Origin: CAZSMC01 sp964607755
Lineage (GTDB): Bacteria > Zhuqueibacterota > Zhuqueibacteria > Residuimicrobiales > Krinioviventaceae
Assembly (NCBI GenBank): GCA_964607755.1
Contig: CAZSMC010000093.1
Coordinates: 1-13,852 of the forward strand
Length of the DNA stretch: 13,852 nt
Direction: 5' to 3'
The notes beneath the pieces are model-generated. The model did not search any database and was not told the origin of the DNA. It worked only from the letters and a program-made list of their open reading frames with translations. The position numbers and the translations under genes were made by a program. Below, piece after piece: positions 7,995-13,852 of the stretch. The first letter of the stretch is position 1. Each line of letters opens with the position of its first letter.

Positions 7995-8606
7995 ATGAAA
8001 AAACGCCTCCTCATTCTATTTTTCATTGTCGTAATGTTGATCTCAGCTTGCAGCAAGAGGGACATAACGAGAAGATATTATACCATTGCGCTGGCAACAC
8101 CAGCAGCGATGGATACACTTTTGGCAGACACAACATTCAACTATCGGGTTGATATTCGAGATTTTTTAGTGGCACGGGCATTTGAACAGACCCGCATTGC
8201 CGTGCGCACCGCGACTCATGAATTGAAATATTTTCACTATCATCATTGGGCTGTCAGACCCGCCTATGCTATAGCTGATATGCTTTATTATGTTTTCGAT
8301 AAAAAACAAATGTTCAGATATATCTCAAGGGGATTATCCTACAATCCCGATTATATCATTACAGGTGAAGTAAAAAGTCTCGAAAGGGTATACACGAAAT
8401 CCAAAGATCTCGTACATGTTTCTCTTGTTATACGATTAGAAAAAGACAGCAGCACGGGTCGGGTATTGGTTCGCCATGATGCTGATGTGACGCGCGTTAT
8501 GCAAGATGATCAAAGTATGAATCGTTTTGCAGCCATTGTCAGCGATATTATTTATGAGACAAGCACTGAGTTTATGGCCAAGGTCGCTGAACAATTTCAA
8601 CAATAA
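7995..8606 (+). CDS. Auxiliary lipoprotein of the MCE transporter (PqiC/ABC_trans_aux-like)
   Basis: 203 residues. A lipoprotein signal with lipobox ISAC places the lipidated cysteine at residue 19. The start is two bases after the MCE gene's stop, and GGAG (7983-7986) lies 8 bases before the ATG inside the end of that gene. The body begins with RRYYTIALATP, resembling the '.YY.L' opening of PqiC-type lipoproteins, and continues with residues that fit the small alpha/beta fold of this group (VDIRDFLVARAFEQTRIAVR; YNPDYIITGEVKSLERV; VHVSLVIRLEKDSSTGRVLV). In other systems such lipoproteins sit in the outer membrane and dock the MCE assembly. The family assignment rests mostly on gene context and these short matches, because the sequence is divergent. 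Confidence 0.72.
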   Translation: MKKRLLILFFIVVMLISACSKRDITRRYYTIALATPAAMDTLLADTTFNYRVDIRDFLVARAFEQTRIAVRTATHELKYFHYHHWAVRPAYAIADMLYYVFDKKQMFRYISRGLSYNPDYIITGEVKSLERVYTKSKDLVHVSLVIRLEKDSSTGRVLVRHDADVTRVMQDDQSMNRFAAIVSDIIYETSTEFMAKVAEQFQQ

Positions 8607-8608
8607 TC

Positions 8609-8656
8609 ATGAATCAATGGATTGTTACACGGCAAGTAACCCAAACAGATAAATGA
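8609..8656 (+). CDS. Possible 15-codon leader peptide overlapping the permease start
   Basis: ATG at 8609 opens a 15-codon frame (MNQWIVTRQVTQTDK) whose TGA at 8654-8656 overlaps the permease ATG as ATGA. The permease has no clear ribosome site of its own, so translational coupling through this mini-frame is possible. The mini-frame itself also lacks a visible ribosome site, which argues against it. Confidence 0.15.
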   Translation: MNQWIVTRQVTQTDK

Positions 8657-9747
8657 AAATATATTTTACTGAAAATATTCTTTCTTTTCAGGGAGAATTG
8701 ACTCTTCATTACGTCAGCTCTTCCTTAAAACAGGTTCGCAATATTATAAGACATGCACAGTATGATCAAATTATTGTCGATTTGGCTGACGTGTCCCGCA
8801 TTGACAGCAGCGGTGTGGCGCTGTTAGATCATGTTAATGAGCTTGCCAAAGAACAACAAAAGTCAATAAGAATTGCCAATGCGTCCGGATCGGTTAGAGA
8901 ATCATTGCAAACTTTTTCGTCGCTGCAATTGCCGCCAGAAGAGGTGCCACCTCACATCTCGTTAGTCGAAAATTTGGGCAAAAATGCATTCAGAATTTGG
9001 CAGGAATTTGTGAATGCGCTTTATCTCATTTCCGATTCCTTTTACTTTGCCATTGTCAATCTTATCAGCCGAAAAGGAACACGCAAAGGTGAGTTTATTA
9101 ATCAGTGCATAATCATTGGCATGAACGCATTTTTTATCATCGCGCTTATTTCGTTTCTTATCGGTTTTATCCTGGCGCTGCAATCGGCAGCCCAGATGCG
9201 CCAGTTTGGCGCCAGTATTTATGTTGCCGATCTTGTGGCGATTTCGATGACCCGGGAAATGGGCCCGCTTATCACGGCTATTTTGTTCGCCGGACGAAGC
9301 GGTTCGTCGATCGCATCGGAAATTGCTACAATGGTCGTCACAGAAGAAACAGACGCACTCCGGGCTATGGGACTTAATCCGGTGCGTTATACTCTGGTGC
9401 CGAAAGTCCATGCGATTACTGTTATGATGCCACTGCTAACGGTCCTGTCAATGGTTATCGGTATCATTGGATCGTTTGTCATCGGTTATGGCTATCTTGG
9501 TATTGGTCTTCAGGCGTTCTATTCGCAAGCGGTCAATGCGCTTATTCTTAAAGATATTTTAACCGGCCTGGTAAAAAGCGTCGTTTTTGCCTGGATTATT
9601 GTGCTGGTAGGTGCATTTTATGGCTTTCGGGTAAAAGGCGGCGCAACCGATGTAGGGCGCGCGACGACGTCCTCGGTCGTAGCGGCAATTTTTATGGTTA
9701 TTCTGGCAGATAGTATTCTTGGATTACTTTTTTATTTCAAGTGGTGA
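8653..9747 (+). CDS. STAS-MlaE fusion: lipid ABC transporter permease with built-in MlaB-like domain
   Basis: 364 residues. Residues 1 to about 98 form a STAS domain (IIVDLADVSRIDSSGVALLD) that keeps the D-S-S-G motif at 51-54, where anti-sigma-antagonist relatives are phosphorylated. After a linker, residues about 110-364 are an MlaE/YrbE-type permease with about five membrane segments and the family block LVAISMTREMGPLITAI, followed by AGRSGSSIASEIATM and RAMGLNPVRYTLVPK. The permease would contact the ATPase encoded next. In E. coli the STAS partner is a separate protein, MlaB; here it is fused to the N terminus. An in-frame TAA lies immediately before the ATG (8650-8652), so the start cannot be further upstream. 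Ribosome-site strength is poor, and the 46-base gap holds only the tiny frame described at 8609. Confidence 0.92.
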   Translation: MKIYFTENILSFQGELTLHYVSSSLKQVRNIIRHAQYDQIIVDLADVSRIDSSGVALLDHVNELAKEQQKSIRIANASGSVRESLQTFSSLQLPPEEVPPHISLVENLGKNAFRIWQEFVNALYLISDSFYFAIVNLISRKGTRKGEFINQCIIIGMNAFFIIALISFLIGFILALQSAAQMRQFGASIYVADLVAISMTREMGPLITAILFAGRSGSSIASEIATMVVTEETDALRAMGLNPVRYTLVPKVHAITVMMPLLTVLSMVIGIIGSFVIGYGYLGIGLQAFYSQAVNALILKDILTGLVKSVVFAWIIVLVGAFYGFRVKGGATDVGRATTSSVVAAIFMVILADSILGLLFYFKW

Positions 9748-9757
9748 AAAGCAGACC

Positions 9758-10516
9758 ATGAACCAACAGCAAGACTCAAATATCGTAAAAGTCAATTCAG
9801 TGAATGCTGGATATGAAGATACGTTGATACTTGATAACATTTCCATGGAAGCCAAACGTCATCACGTCACTGTAATTCTCGGGTCAAGCGGTTGTGGAAA
9901 AACTACATTGATGAAAAACATGATCCGTTTGTACAGTCCATGGTCCGGTTCGATTAAACTTTTTGGCAACGAGATTACTACAATGGATGAAAAAGATTTT
10001 AACGAGCTTTTGATGAAAATCGGTGTGCTATTCCAGAACGGTGCATTACTTAATTCCGTGACAGTTGGCGAAAACATTGCCATTCCTCTTGTTCAGCATA
10101 CAGAACTACCCCAGGAGCTCGTTCACAGATTAATACGTGTGAAATTGAAATTAGTAGAACTGAACCGGGTTTTGCATAAACTTCCTTCTGAATTATCCGG
10201 TGGCATGCGCAAACGCGTAGCATTGGCGCGAGCTATTGCGCTGGACCCGCCGCTGCTCTTTTGTGATGAACCGTCAGCCGGTCTCGATCCGGTCACGTCC
10301 GAGGCGCTGGACCGGCTCATGCTTAAAATGCGCGACGAGTTGGGCATGACCGTGGTTATTGTCTCCCATGAACTCACCAGTATTCAGCGTATTGCTGATG
10401 ATATCGTTTTCATGGATGACGGTAAAGTTCTTTTCTGCGGTCCGCTTGATGAAGCGAAAACTGCGGGTATCGAGCAAATTGATAACTTTTTTGCAAAAGG
10501 TTATTCAAAAATATAG
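9758..10516 (+). CDS. MlaF-like ATPase of the MCE lipid transporter
   Basis: 252 residues from the ATG at 9758, 10 bases after the permease stop. An earlier in-frame ATG at 9719 would overlap the permease by 29 bases and add 13 residues with no family match. All ABC nucleotide-binding motifs are present: Walker A GSSGCGKTT (42-50), Q-loop Q93 in LFQNGALLNS, signature LSGGM (146-150), Walker B LLFCDEPSAGLD (166-177) and H-loop SHE (H204). The stretch GVLFQNGALLNSVTVGENI is characteristic of the MlaF/Ttg2A branch. ATP hydrolysis would power lipid movement through the STAS-permease and MCE protein. Confidence 0.93.
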   Translation: MNQQQDSNIVKVNSVNAGYEDTLILDNISMEAKRHHVTVILGSSGCGKTTLMKNMIRLYSPWSGSIKLFGNEITTMDEKDFNELLMKIGVLFQNGALLNSVTVGENIAIPLVQHTELPQELVHRLIRVKLKLVELNRVLHKLPSELSGGMRKRVALARAIALDPPLLFCDEPSAGLDPVTSEALDRLMLKMRDELGMTVVIVSHELTSIQRIADDIVFMDDGKVLFCGPLDEAKTAGIEQIDNFFAKGYSKI

Positions 10517-10536
10517 AGTCAAAAACGGAGTTGACA

Positions 10537-11961
10537 ATGAGAAGTGTTTTAATCTGTTGCCTTTTTGTTGCCAGCATTACACTGGCCCAACATTCGGAAT
10601 ATCCCATTCATGTTGATGGCGTTTTCCCCAATTTAACCGTACATGCTGACGGTGTCGGCAGTACAAGCGAAACCGGCATTGGTGCCCTGATCCCCTGGGC
10701 GAATAAATTATGGGCCATCGGATATGTGGCGCATATAAAAGGCTCGGGAATTGGTTTGTACGAAATAAGTGAAGACATGACCATGCGAAAACATCCGGCA
10801 TCTGTGACCGGGACTTTTGCCAATCGCATGGTACACTGGGAGAGCGAGCACGTCATTATTGGTCCACACATCATTGATCCCGAAGGAAATGTCAGAACAG
10901 TTCCGGAGATGGCAAAACACCGCTTAGCTGCCACTATGCGTCATCTTGAACATCCCGATACCAAAGTGTATTTTCTCACCATGGAAGGTCTGTTTTTCGA
11001 GGTTGATCTGAAATCAATGCAATCAACGCAACTTTTCAATCTAGTGGAAGAGCTCGAATTTCCTGAAGGACAGGCACCGCATTTTAAATCCGGGCATACA
11101 GCCCAGGGCCGGGTCGTCGTAGCGGCAAACCGGTATTGGGAAGAAGACTTTCTCGGGGAGGTCAAAGGCGGACGGCTAGCCGAATGGGATGGTGAGGTAT
11201 GGAATATTCTGGAACGCAATCCTTTTGTCGAGGTGTCCGGCAAGCAAAACCCAAGCACAGGTAAAGCATATGGAAACACACTCTATGCTACAGGCTGGAC
11301 GCGGTCGTCAGTTGTTTTACGGGTTTTGCATGACAGGAAATGGAAACGATATCTGCTGCCAAAGGCAAGCCACTCGTTTGATCATGCCTGGAACACCGAA
11401 TGGATGCGGATTCGGGAAGCACAAACAGAACGCTATTTAATGGACGTTCATGGCATGCTCTACGATCTTCCGGCTCTGGTTTACGACGGCTGGGTGTGGG
11501 GCATTCGGCCGATTTGTTCGCACCTGCGAATCATTCCCGACTTTTGTTACTGGCGAGGCATGCTGGTTTTAGCCGGCGATCAAACAGACAATGCCGTGGG
11601 CCAGCCGCAGTCCGGATTATGGTTTGGCAATATTGATGATCTGTGGAATTTCGGCAAACCAAAAGGATGGGGAGGACCCTGGTGGAAAACGGAAGTAAAA
11701 AAGAACCATTACAGCGATCCCTTTCTTATGACAGGATTTGACAAAAAAGTCCTCCATCTCGCTATCGAATCCGAACAATCCGTTACCTTTACACTCGAAA
11801 TTGATTTTTTAGGCAACGGTTCGTGGGAACAGTACAAAACAATCACCGTCCCGGCCAACGGCTATAAACATCACGAATTCCCGGATGGGTATTCTGCGCA
11901 CTGGGTAAGAATAAAAACAGATCGAGATTGTGTGGCTACCGGGTATTTTATGTATAACTGA
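10537..11961 (+). CDS. Secreted protein of unknown family, last gene of the lipid-transport operon
   Basis: 474 residues from ATG 10537. CGGAG (10526-10530) lies 6 bases upstream, a better fit than the TTG at 10531. The signal peptide probably ends at LAQ (about residue 17). I do not recognise the family. The body is rich in Trp, Tyr, His and Gly with recurring short beta-strand blocks (GIGALIPWANKLWAIGYV; GLYEISEDMTM; GRLAEWDGEVWNILE; GNTLYATGWTRSSVVLRVL; YRGMLVLAGD-like repeats), suggesting a beta-propeller. The last 90 residues or so look like a separate beta-sandwich (VTFTLEIDFLGNGSWEQYKT, then HWVRIKTDRDCVATGYF). There is no sorting tail, unlike the glycan cluster proteins. Its start lies 20 bases after the ATPase stop with no terminator, so it is probably co-transcribed. 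Whether it works with the transporter or is only a passenger in the operon is unknown. Confidence 0.8.
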   Translation: MRSVLICCLFVASITLAQHSEYPIHVDGVFPNLTVHADGVGSTSETGIGALIPWANKLWAIGYVAHIKGSGIGLYEISEDMTMRKHPASVTGTFANRMVHWESEHVIIGPHIIDPEGNVRTVPEMAKHRLAATMRHLEHPDTKVYFLTMEGLFFEVDLKSMQSTQLFNLVEELEFPEGQAPHFKSGHTAQGRVVVAANRYWEEDFLGEVKGGRLAEWDGEVWNILERNPFVEVSGKQNPSTGKAYGNTLYATGWTRSSVVLRVLHDRKWKRYLLPKASHSFDHAWNTEWMRIREAQTERYLMDVHGMLYDLPALVYDGWVWGIRPICSHLRIIPDFCYWRGMLVLAGDQTDNAVGQPQSGLWFGNIDDLWNFGKPKGWGGPWWKTEVKKNHYSDPFLMTGFDKKVLHLAIESEQSVTFTLEIDFLGNGSWEQYKTITVPANGYKHHEFPDGYSAHWVRIKTDRDCVATGYFMYN

Positions 11962-12064
11962 ATATTTTATCCGGCATGTATCGTCAATAAAGCCTGCTCC
12001 CCGGATTTATCCCGATGTGTAATCAAAGTGCAGTAATGCATGACAAAAATAAACTCTCTAAAAC

Positions 12065-12131
12065 AGGCGCCGGTAACCCCTCGTCAGCCGCTGACACCCC
12101 ATAGGCGGACTGACACCCGGCGCCTTTTTTT
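12065..12131 (+). terminator. GC-rich rho-independent terminator with a large structured loop
   Basis: AGGCGCCGG (12065-12073) pairs perfectly with CCGGCGCCT (12117-12125), followed by seven T (12125-12131), as expected for termination of the transporter operon. The 43-base interior is far larger than a normal loop and can fold in two mutually exclusive ways. GTCAG (12083-12087) can pair with the near CTGAC (12091-12095), or GTCAGCCGC (12083-12091) can pair with GCGGACTGAC (12105-12114) with one bulged A. CTGACACCC occurs twice (12091-12099 and 12110-12118). The element may be more than a terminator, for example a small RNA end or a dispersed palindromic repeat. Confidence 0.75.
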
Positions 12132-12165
12132 GTATCCACATTATAACTCTTTTTGCAGAATTCAC

Positions 12166-12193
12166 TTGCAATTGTTACAAATGTTTTTATACT
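12166..12193 (+). promoter_or_regulatory. Putative promoter of the AlbA_2-domain gene
   Basis: TTGCAA (12166-12171) and TATACT (12188-12193) are separated by 16 bases, close to the sigma70 pattern. They lie about 100 bases before the start codon at 12295. The surrounding AT-richness makes chance matches likely. Confidence 0.3.
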
Positions 12194-12294
12194 TATTTCA
12201 GCTTGTATTTCCACAAATAAAACATTAGCACAGGGGTCTGATTGCAAATATTTTTAGCATCTGTTTATTGATGCATAAATCGAACGGGGCATAA

Positions 12295-13491
12295 ATGTTA
12301 TACACTCAAAGTCTCGAAAGCATAACCTGGCAAACAATTGAAGAATTTTGTGAACAGAAAATATCCGAAAATTCTTATTTAGATTATAAAGAAGAATTTC
12401 CAAATAATTTGGAAAAGACCATTGCTGCTATGGCTAATACTCTTGGAGGCATTATTCTCATTGGTATTGAAGAAGATGATGAGAATAAACCGAAATTACC
12501 GATAGAAGGTGTACCTTTTGAACGCGGATTATCAGAACGGGTTACTAATATCATTCTTTCAAACATCACACCTCCTGTTTTCCCCGACATTCAGGTTTGT
12601 CCAAACTCTGATAAGAAAAAAGCAATTGTGTTAATCCGAATTCACCAAAGTCATCAGACACCACATGCCATTGCAAATAATACTAAAGTCTATTTGCGAA
12701 CAGCCAACCGCAACAAACCCGAAGAACGTGCTAAAATAAATGATATTTTTTGGTTAGCCGAGCATAGACAAAAAGCCGTATCACTTCGTGAACAATTGTA
12801 TAAAGAATCAGAAAATAATTTTAAAAAACGATATGCAAAGCTTACTATTAAAAATATATTTGATAATTGGTTTACGTTATCCATATGTCCACTTTATCCC
12901 AGAGAACCTTTTTTAGTACCCCCTGAGATATCGAAAATTATTAACGACATAAAAGTCAACAATTATTATGGGAATTGGAGTGAATTTCCGTTCTGGGGAG
13001 ACCAAATCCGGGGCCGTATTTCACCCAATGGCACGATCATATTATTCCAAACAGATCATCATATTTATTTTATTGAGCTAAATTGTTTTGGATTGTTATC
13101 GTACAAACAAAATTTATTTTTCCAAGAGGATCCTAATCATAAACATGAAGATGATTATATCCCAACCGATATTATATACGCAAGACTGGATGAGTTTTAT
13201 GATTCTTCTGTTAAATTTTATGATAGAATTGGCTATCAAGGCCCACTTGATTTTCGTATGCATTTTGAAAACGGTTCTCACCGTAGAATTATAGGTCCAT
13301 ATAATAAATTATTACTGACACTTGAAGATGAAATAAAATACAATTCTGTTGTAATGAAAAAATCTTTAGAAGACCCAATTGATAAATTTGATTTGGTATA
13401 TTCTACCATGCAGCGGATCGCCTGGTCATATGGTTGGGATATTCAGAAAAATGAAATAAGCTCATTCTTTGACAGGCATAAACCAGAATAA
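12295..13491 (+). CDS. AlbA_2/Schlafen-fold domain protein with uncharacterised C-terminal half
   Basis: 398 residues; GGGG (12285-12288) lies 6 bases before the ATG. Residues about 20-145 match the AlbA_2 (divergent AAA_4/Schlafen-like) domain: E25-x4-L-D-Y-K-E-E-F (25-35), KTIAAMANTLGGIILIGIEE (41-60), DD at 61-62, and VYLRTANRN (132-140). The E25/D30/K32 arrangement resembles the E-x4-E-x-K of Schlafen nucleases, with Asp for the second Glu; catalysis is only an inference. Residues about 160-398 match nothing I know; they are rich in aromatic residues and isoleucine (NNYYGNWSEFPFWGD, HHIYFIELNCFG), probably a mixed alpha/beta domain. The gene is much more AT-rich than its left neighbours: by hand count, 14 and 20 G/C in the 60-base blocks at 12361 and 12901, against 35 at 11461. 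That suggests recent transfer. Relatives occur as regulators and in defence loci; no partner gene is visible inside the window. Confidence 0.78.
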   Translation: MLYTQSLESITWQTIEEFCEQKISENSYLDYKEEFPNNLEKTIAAMANTLGGIILIGIEEDDENKPKLPIEGVPFERGLSERVTNIILSNITPPVFPDIQVCPNSDKKKAIVLIRIHQSHQTPHAIANNTKVYLRTANRNKPEERAKINDIFWLAEHRQKAVSLREQLYKESENNFKKRYAKLTIKNIFDNWFTLSICPLYPREPFLVPPEISKIINDIKVNNYYGNWSEFPFWGDQIRGRISPNGTIILFQTDHHIYFIELNCFGLLSYKQNLFFQEDPNHKHEDDYIPTDIIYARLDEFYDSSVKFYDRIGYQGPLDFRMHFENGSHRRIIGPYNKLLLTLEDEIKYNSVVMKKSLEDPIDKFDLVYSTMQRIAWSYGWDIQKNEISSFFDRHKPE

Positions 13492-13521
13492 GTATTATTC
13501 ATTGCAAAATAAGAATAATAT
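13492..13521 (+). terminator. Weak AU-rich hairpin just after the AlbA_2 gene
   Basis: TATTATTC (13493-13500) pairs with GAATAATA (13513-13520) around a 12-base loop, starting two bases after the stop codon. There are no G/C-rich pairs and no clean T-run follows, so it may protect the transcript end or mean nothing. Confidence 0.25.
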
Positions 13522-13594
13522 CTTCATTACGCTTTTAACTTCAGTTATTGCAACTTTTAATTTATATGATTACTCTATTAGCTCAGAAAAAACT

Positions 13595-13721
13595 TTTGGA
13601 GTGAATTCACTGTGTGAATTCATGACGGCAAAGCCGTCAAATACCATACTTTTTTCTGAATATGCTCGTTTAACTTGCGGGCTGAACGCCCGCAGTCGCC
13701 ACGCAGAGGCGACACTCCAAA
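13595..13721. repeat. 127-base multi-hairpin element with 9-base terminal inverted repeats
   Basis: The ends TTTGGAGTG (13595-13603) and CACTCCAAA (13713-13721) are perfect inverted repeats. Between them lie four perfect hairpins: TGAATTCAC/GTGAATTCA (13602-13610 with 13614-13622, loop TGT); TGACGGC/GCCGTCA (13623-13629 with 13633-13639, loop AAA); TGCGGGC/GCCCGCA (13676-13682 with 13688-13694, loop TGAAC); and GTCGCC/GGCGAC (13695-13700 with 13708-13713, loop ACGCAGA). A 36-base AT-rich stretch separates the second and third. Such a layout suits a MITE, a REP/BIME-like palindromic unit mobilised by a tyrosine (Y1) transposase, or a structured RNA. No coding sense is apparent in either strand. 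Confidence 0.7.
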
Positions 13722-13852
13722 TTAGGATCGATTTCAATTGGGTTTTGTGTAAAACAATAAAAATAAATAGTTTATTAATGGATTTTCTGATCAAATAAGC
13801 TATAATCCCAAAACTTGGTTGGATTATCAAAAAATCAAGCTGCCACATTGGC

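Larger units (their letters stand above)
11962..12294. other. 333-base gap: operon end, structured terminator, then AT-rich promoter region
   Basis: I see no gene here. The left part holds a weak 6-bp inverted repeat, ATCCGG (11969-11974) with CCGGAT (12001-12006), and then the GC-rich structured terminator at 12065-12131. The right part, from about 12132, is AT-rich and contains a candidate promoter at 12166-12193. It ends with GGGG (12285-12288), the probable ribosome site of the gene starting at 12295. Confidence 0.6.
13492..13852. other. 361-base gene-free tail around the multi-hairpin element
   Basis: Open frames on both strands here (13469-13798 plus; 13570-13848 minus) run through the palindromic element, have no ribosome site and match no family, so I do not call genes. 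Besides the hairpin element there is an inverted repeat ATAATCC (13802-13808) with GGATTAT (13821-13827) near the window edge, without a T-run. The rest is AT-rich and featureless; a gene may begin beyond the window. Confidence 0.5.

Noticed and set aside
9719..9757. Earlier start for the MlaF-like ATPase at 9719.
   Set aside because: It would overlap the permease gene by 29 bases and add residues with no family match. The ATG at 9758 fits family length.
10531..10536. TTGACA as a -35 promoter element just before the unknown secreted gene.
   Set aside because: It abuts the start codon, so a promoter there would start inside the gene. It is better explained as the spacer between CGGAG and ATG.
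13595..13721. CRISPR array or integron cassette array.
   Set aside because: The four hairpins differ in sequence and there is no regular repeat-spacer pattern. No integrase or cas gene is seen in the window.
13802..13827. Inverted repeat ATAATCC/GGATTAT as a terminator.
   Set aside because: The stem is AT-rich with a 12-base loop, and no T-run follows on either strand.
13469..13848. Overlapping open frames on both strands at the right end (about 109 and 92 codons).
   Set aside because: Both run through the palindromic element, lack ribosome sites and show no family motifs. The plus-strand one also overlaps the end of the AlbA_2 gene.

Overview
The window looks like a chromosomal segment of a Gram-negative, polysaccharide-degrading bacterium. 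Two secreted proteins end in the 'NYPNPFN' type of C-terminal sorting/FlgD-like tail. That tail is typical of Bacteroidota/Ignavibacteria and of Calditrichota, KSB1, Marinimicrobia and similar lineages. Signal peptides ending in '-AQ' or '-SQ' and a complete MCE/Mla-type lipid ABC transporter fit a diderm of that kind. The exact phylum cannot be fixed from the sequence alone.

Layout. (1) Positions 2-4112, + strand: the 3' end of a glycoside hydrolase family 97 gene, a large Asp-box (BNR/sialidase-like) beta-propeller protein with a sorting tail, and a concanavalin/LamG-like protein with the same kind of tail. They probably form one extracellular glycan-processing cluster. (2) 4146-4253: a tiny decayed secreted-protein gene whose start codon position reads AGG, followed by a strong hairpin terminator at 4282-4315 shared with the convergent gene. 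(3) 4322-5923, - strand: a secreted TPR + PhoD-like metallophosphoesterase. (4) 6120-6812, - strand: a GntR/FCD-family regulator divergent from the next operon. (5) 7009-11961, + strand: a tight operon encoding an MCE (MlaD-like) protein, a small auxiliary lipoprotein, a STAS-MlaE fusion permease, an MlaF-like ATPase and a secreted protein of unknown family. It ends at a GC-rich structured terminator (12065-12131). (6) 12295-13491, + strand: a lone, AT-rich gene for an AlbA_2/Schlafen-fold protein, followed by a gene-free tail. The tail holds a compact 127-base element (13595-13721) made of four consecutive hairpins enclosed by 9-base terminal inverted repeats.

How the parts work together. 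The MCE protein, lipoprotein, permease and ATPase should form one envelope lipid transporter, with the STAS domain built into the permease instead of a separate MlaB. The unknown secreted protein starts 20 bases after the ATPase stop codon and is probably co-transcribed. The GH97, Asp-box and LamG-like proteins would act on glycans in the periplasm or at the cell surface.

The most unusual parts are the right-hand end (AlbA_2 gene plus multi-hairpin element, both different in base composition from the rest), the structured element at 12065-12131, and the decayed mini-gene at 4146. None of these could be compared with a database here.
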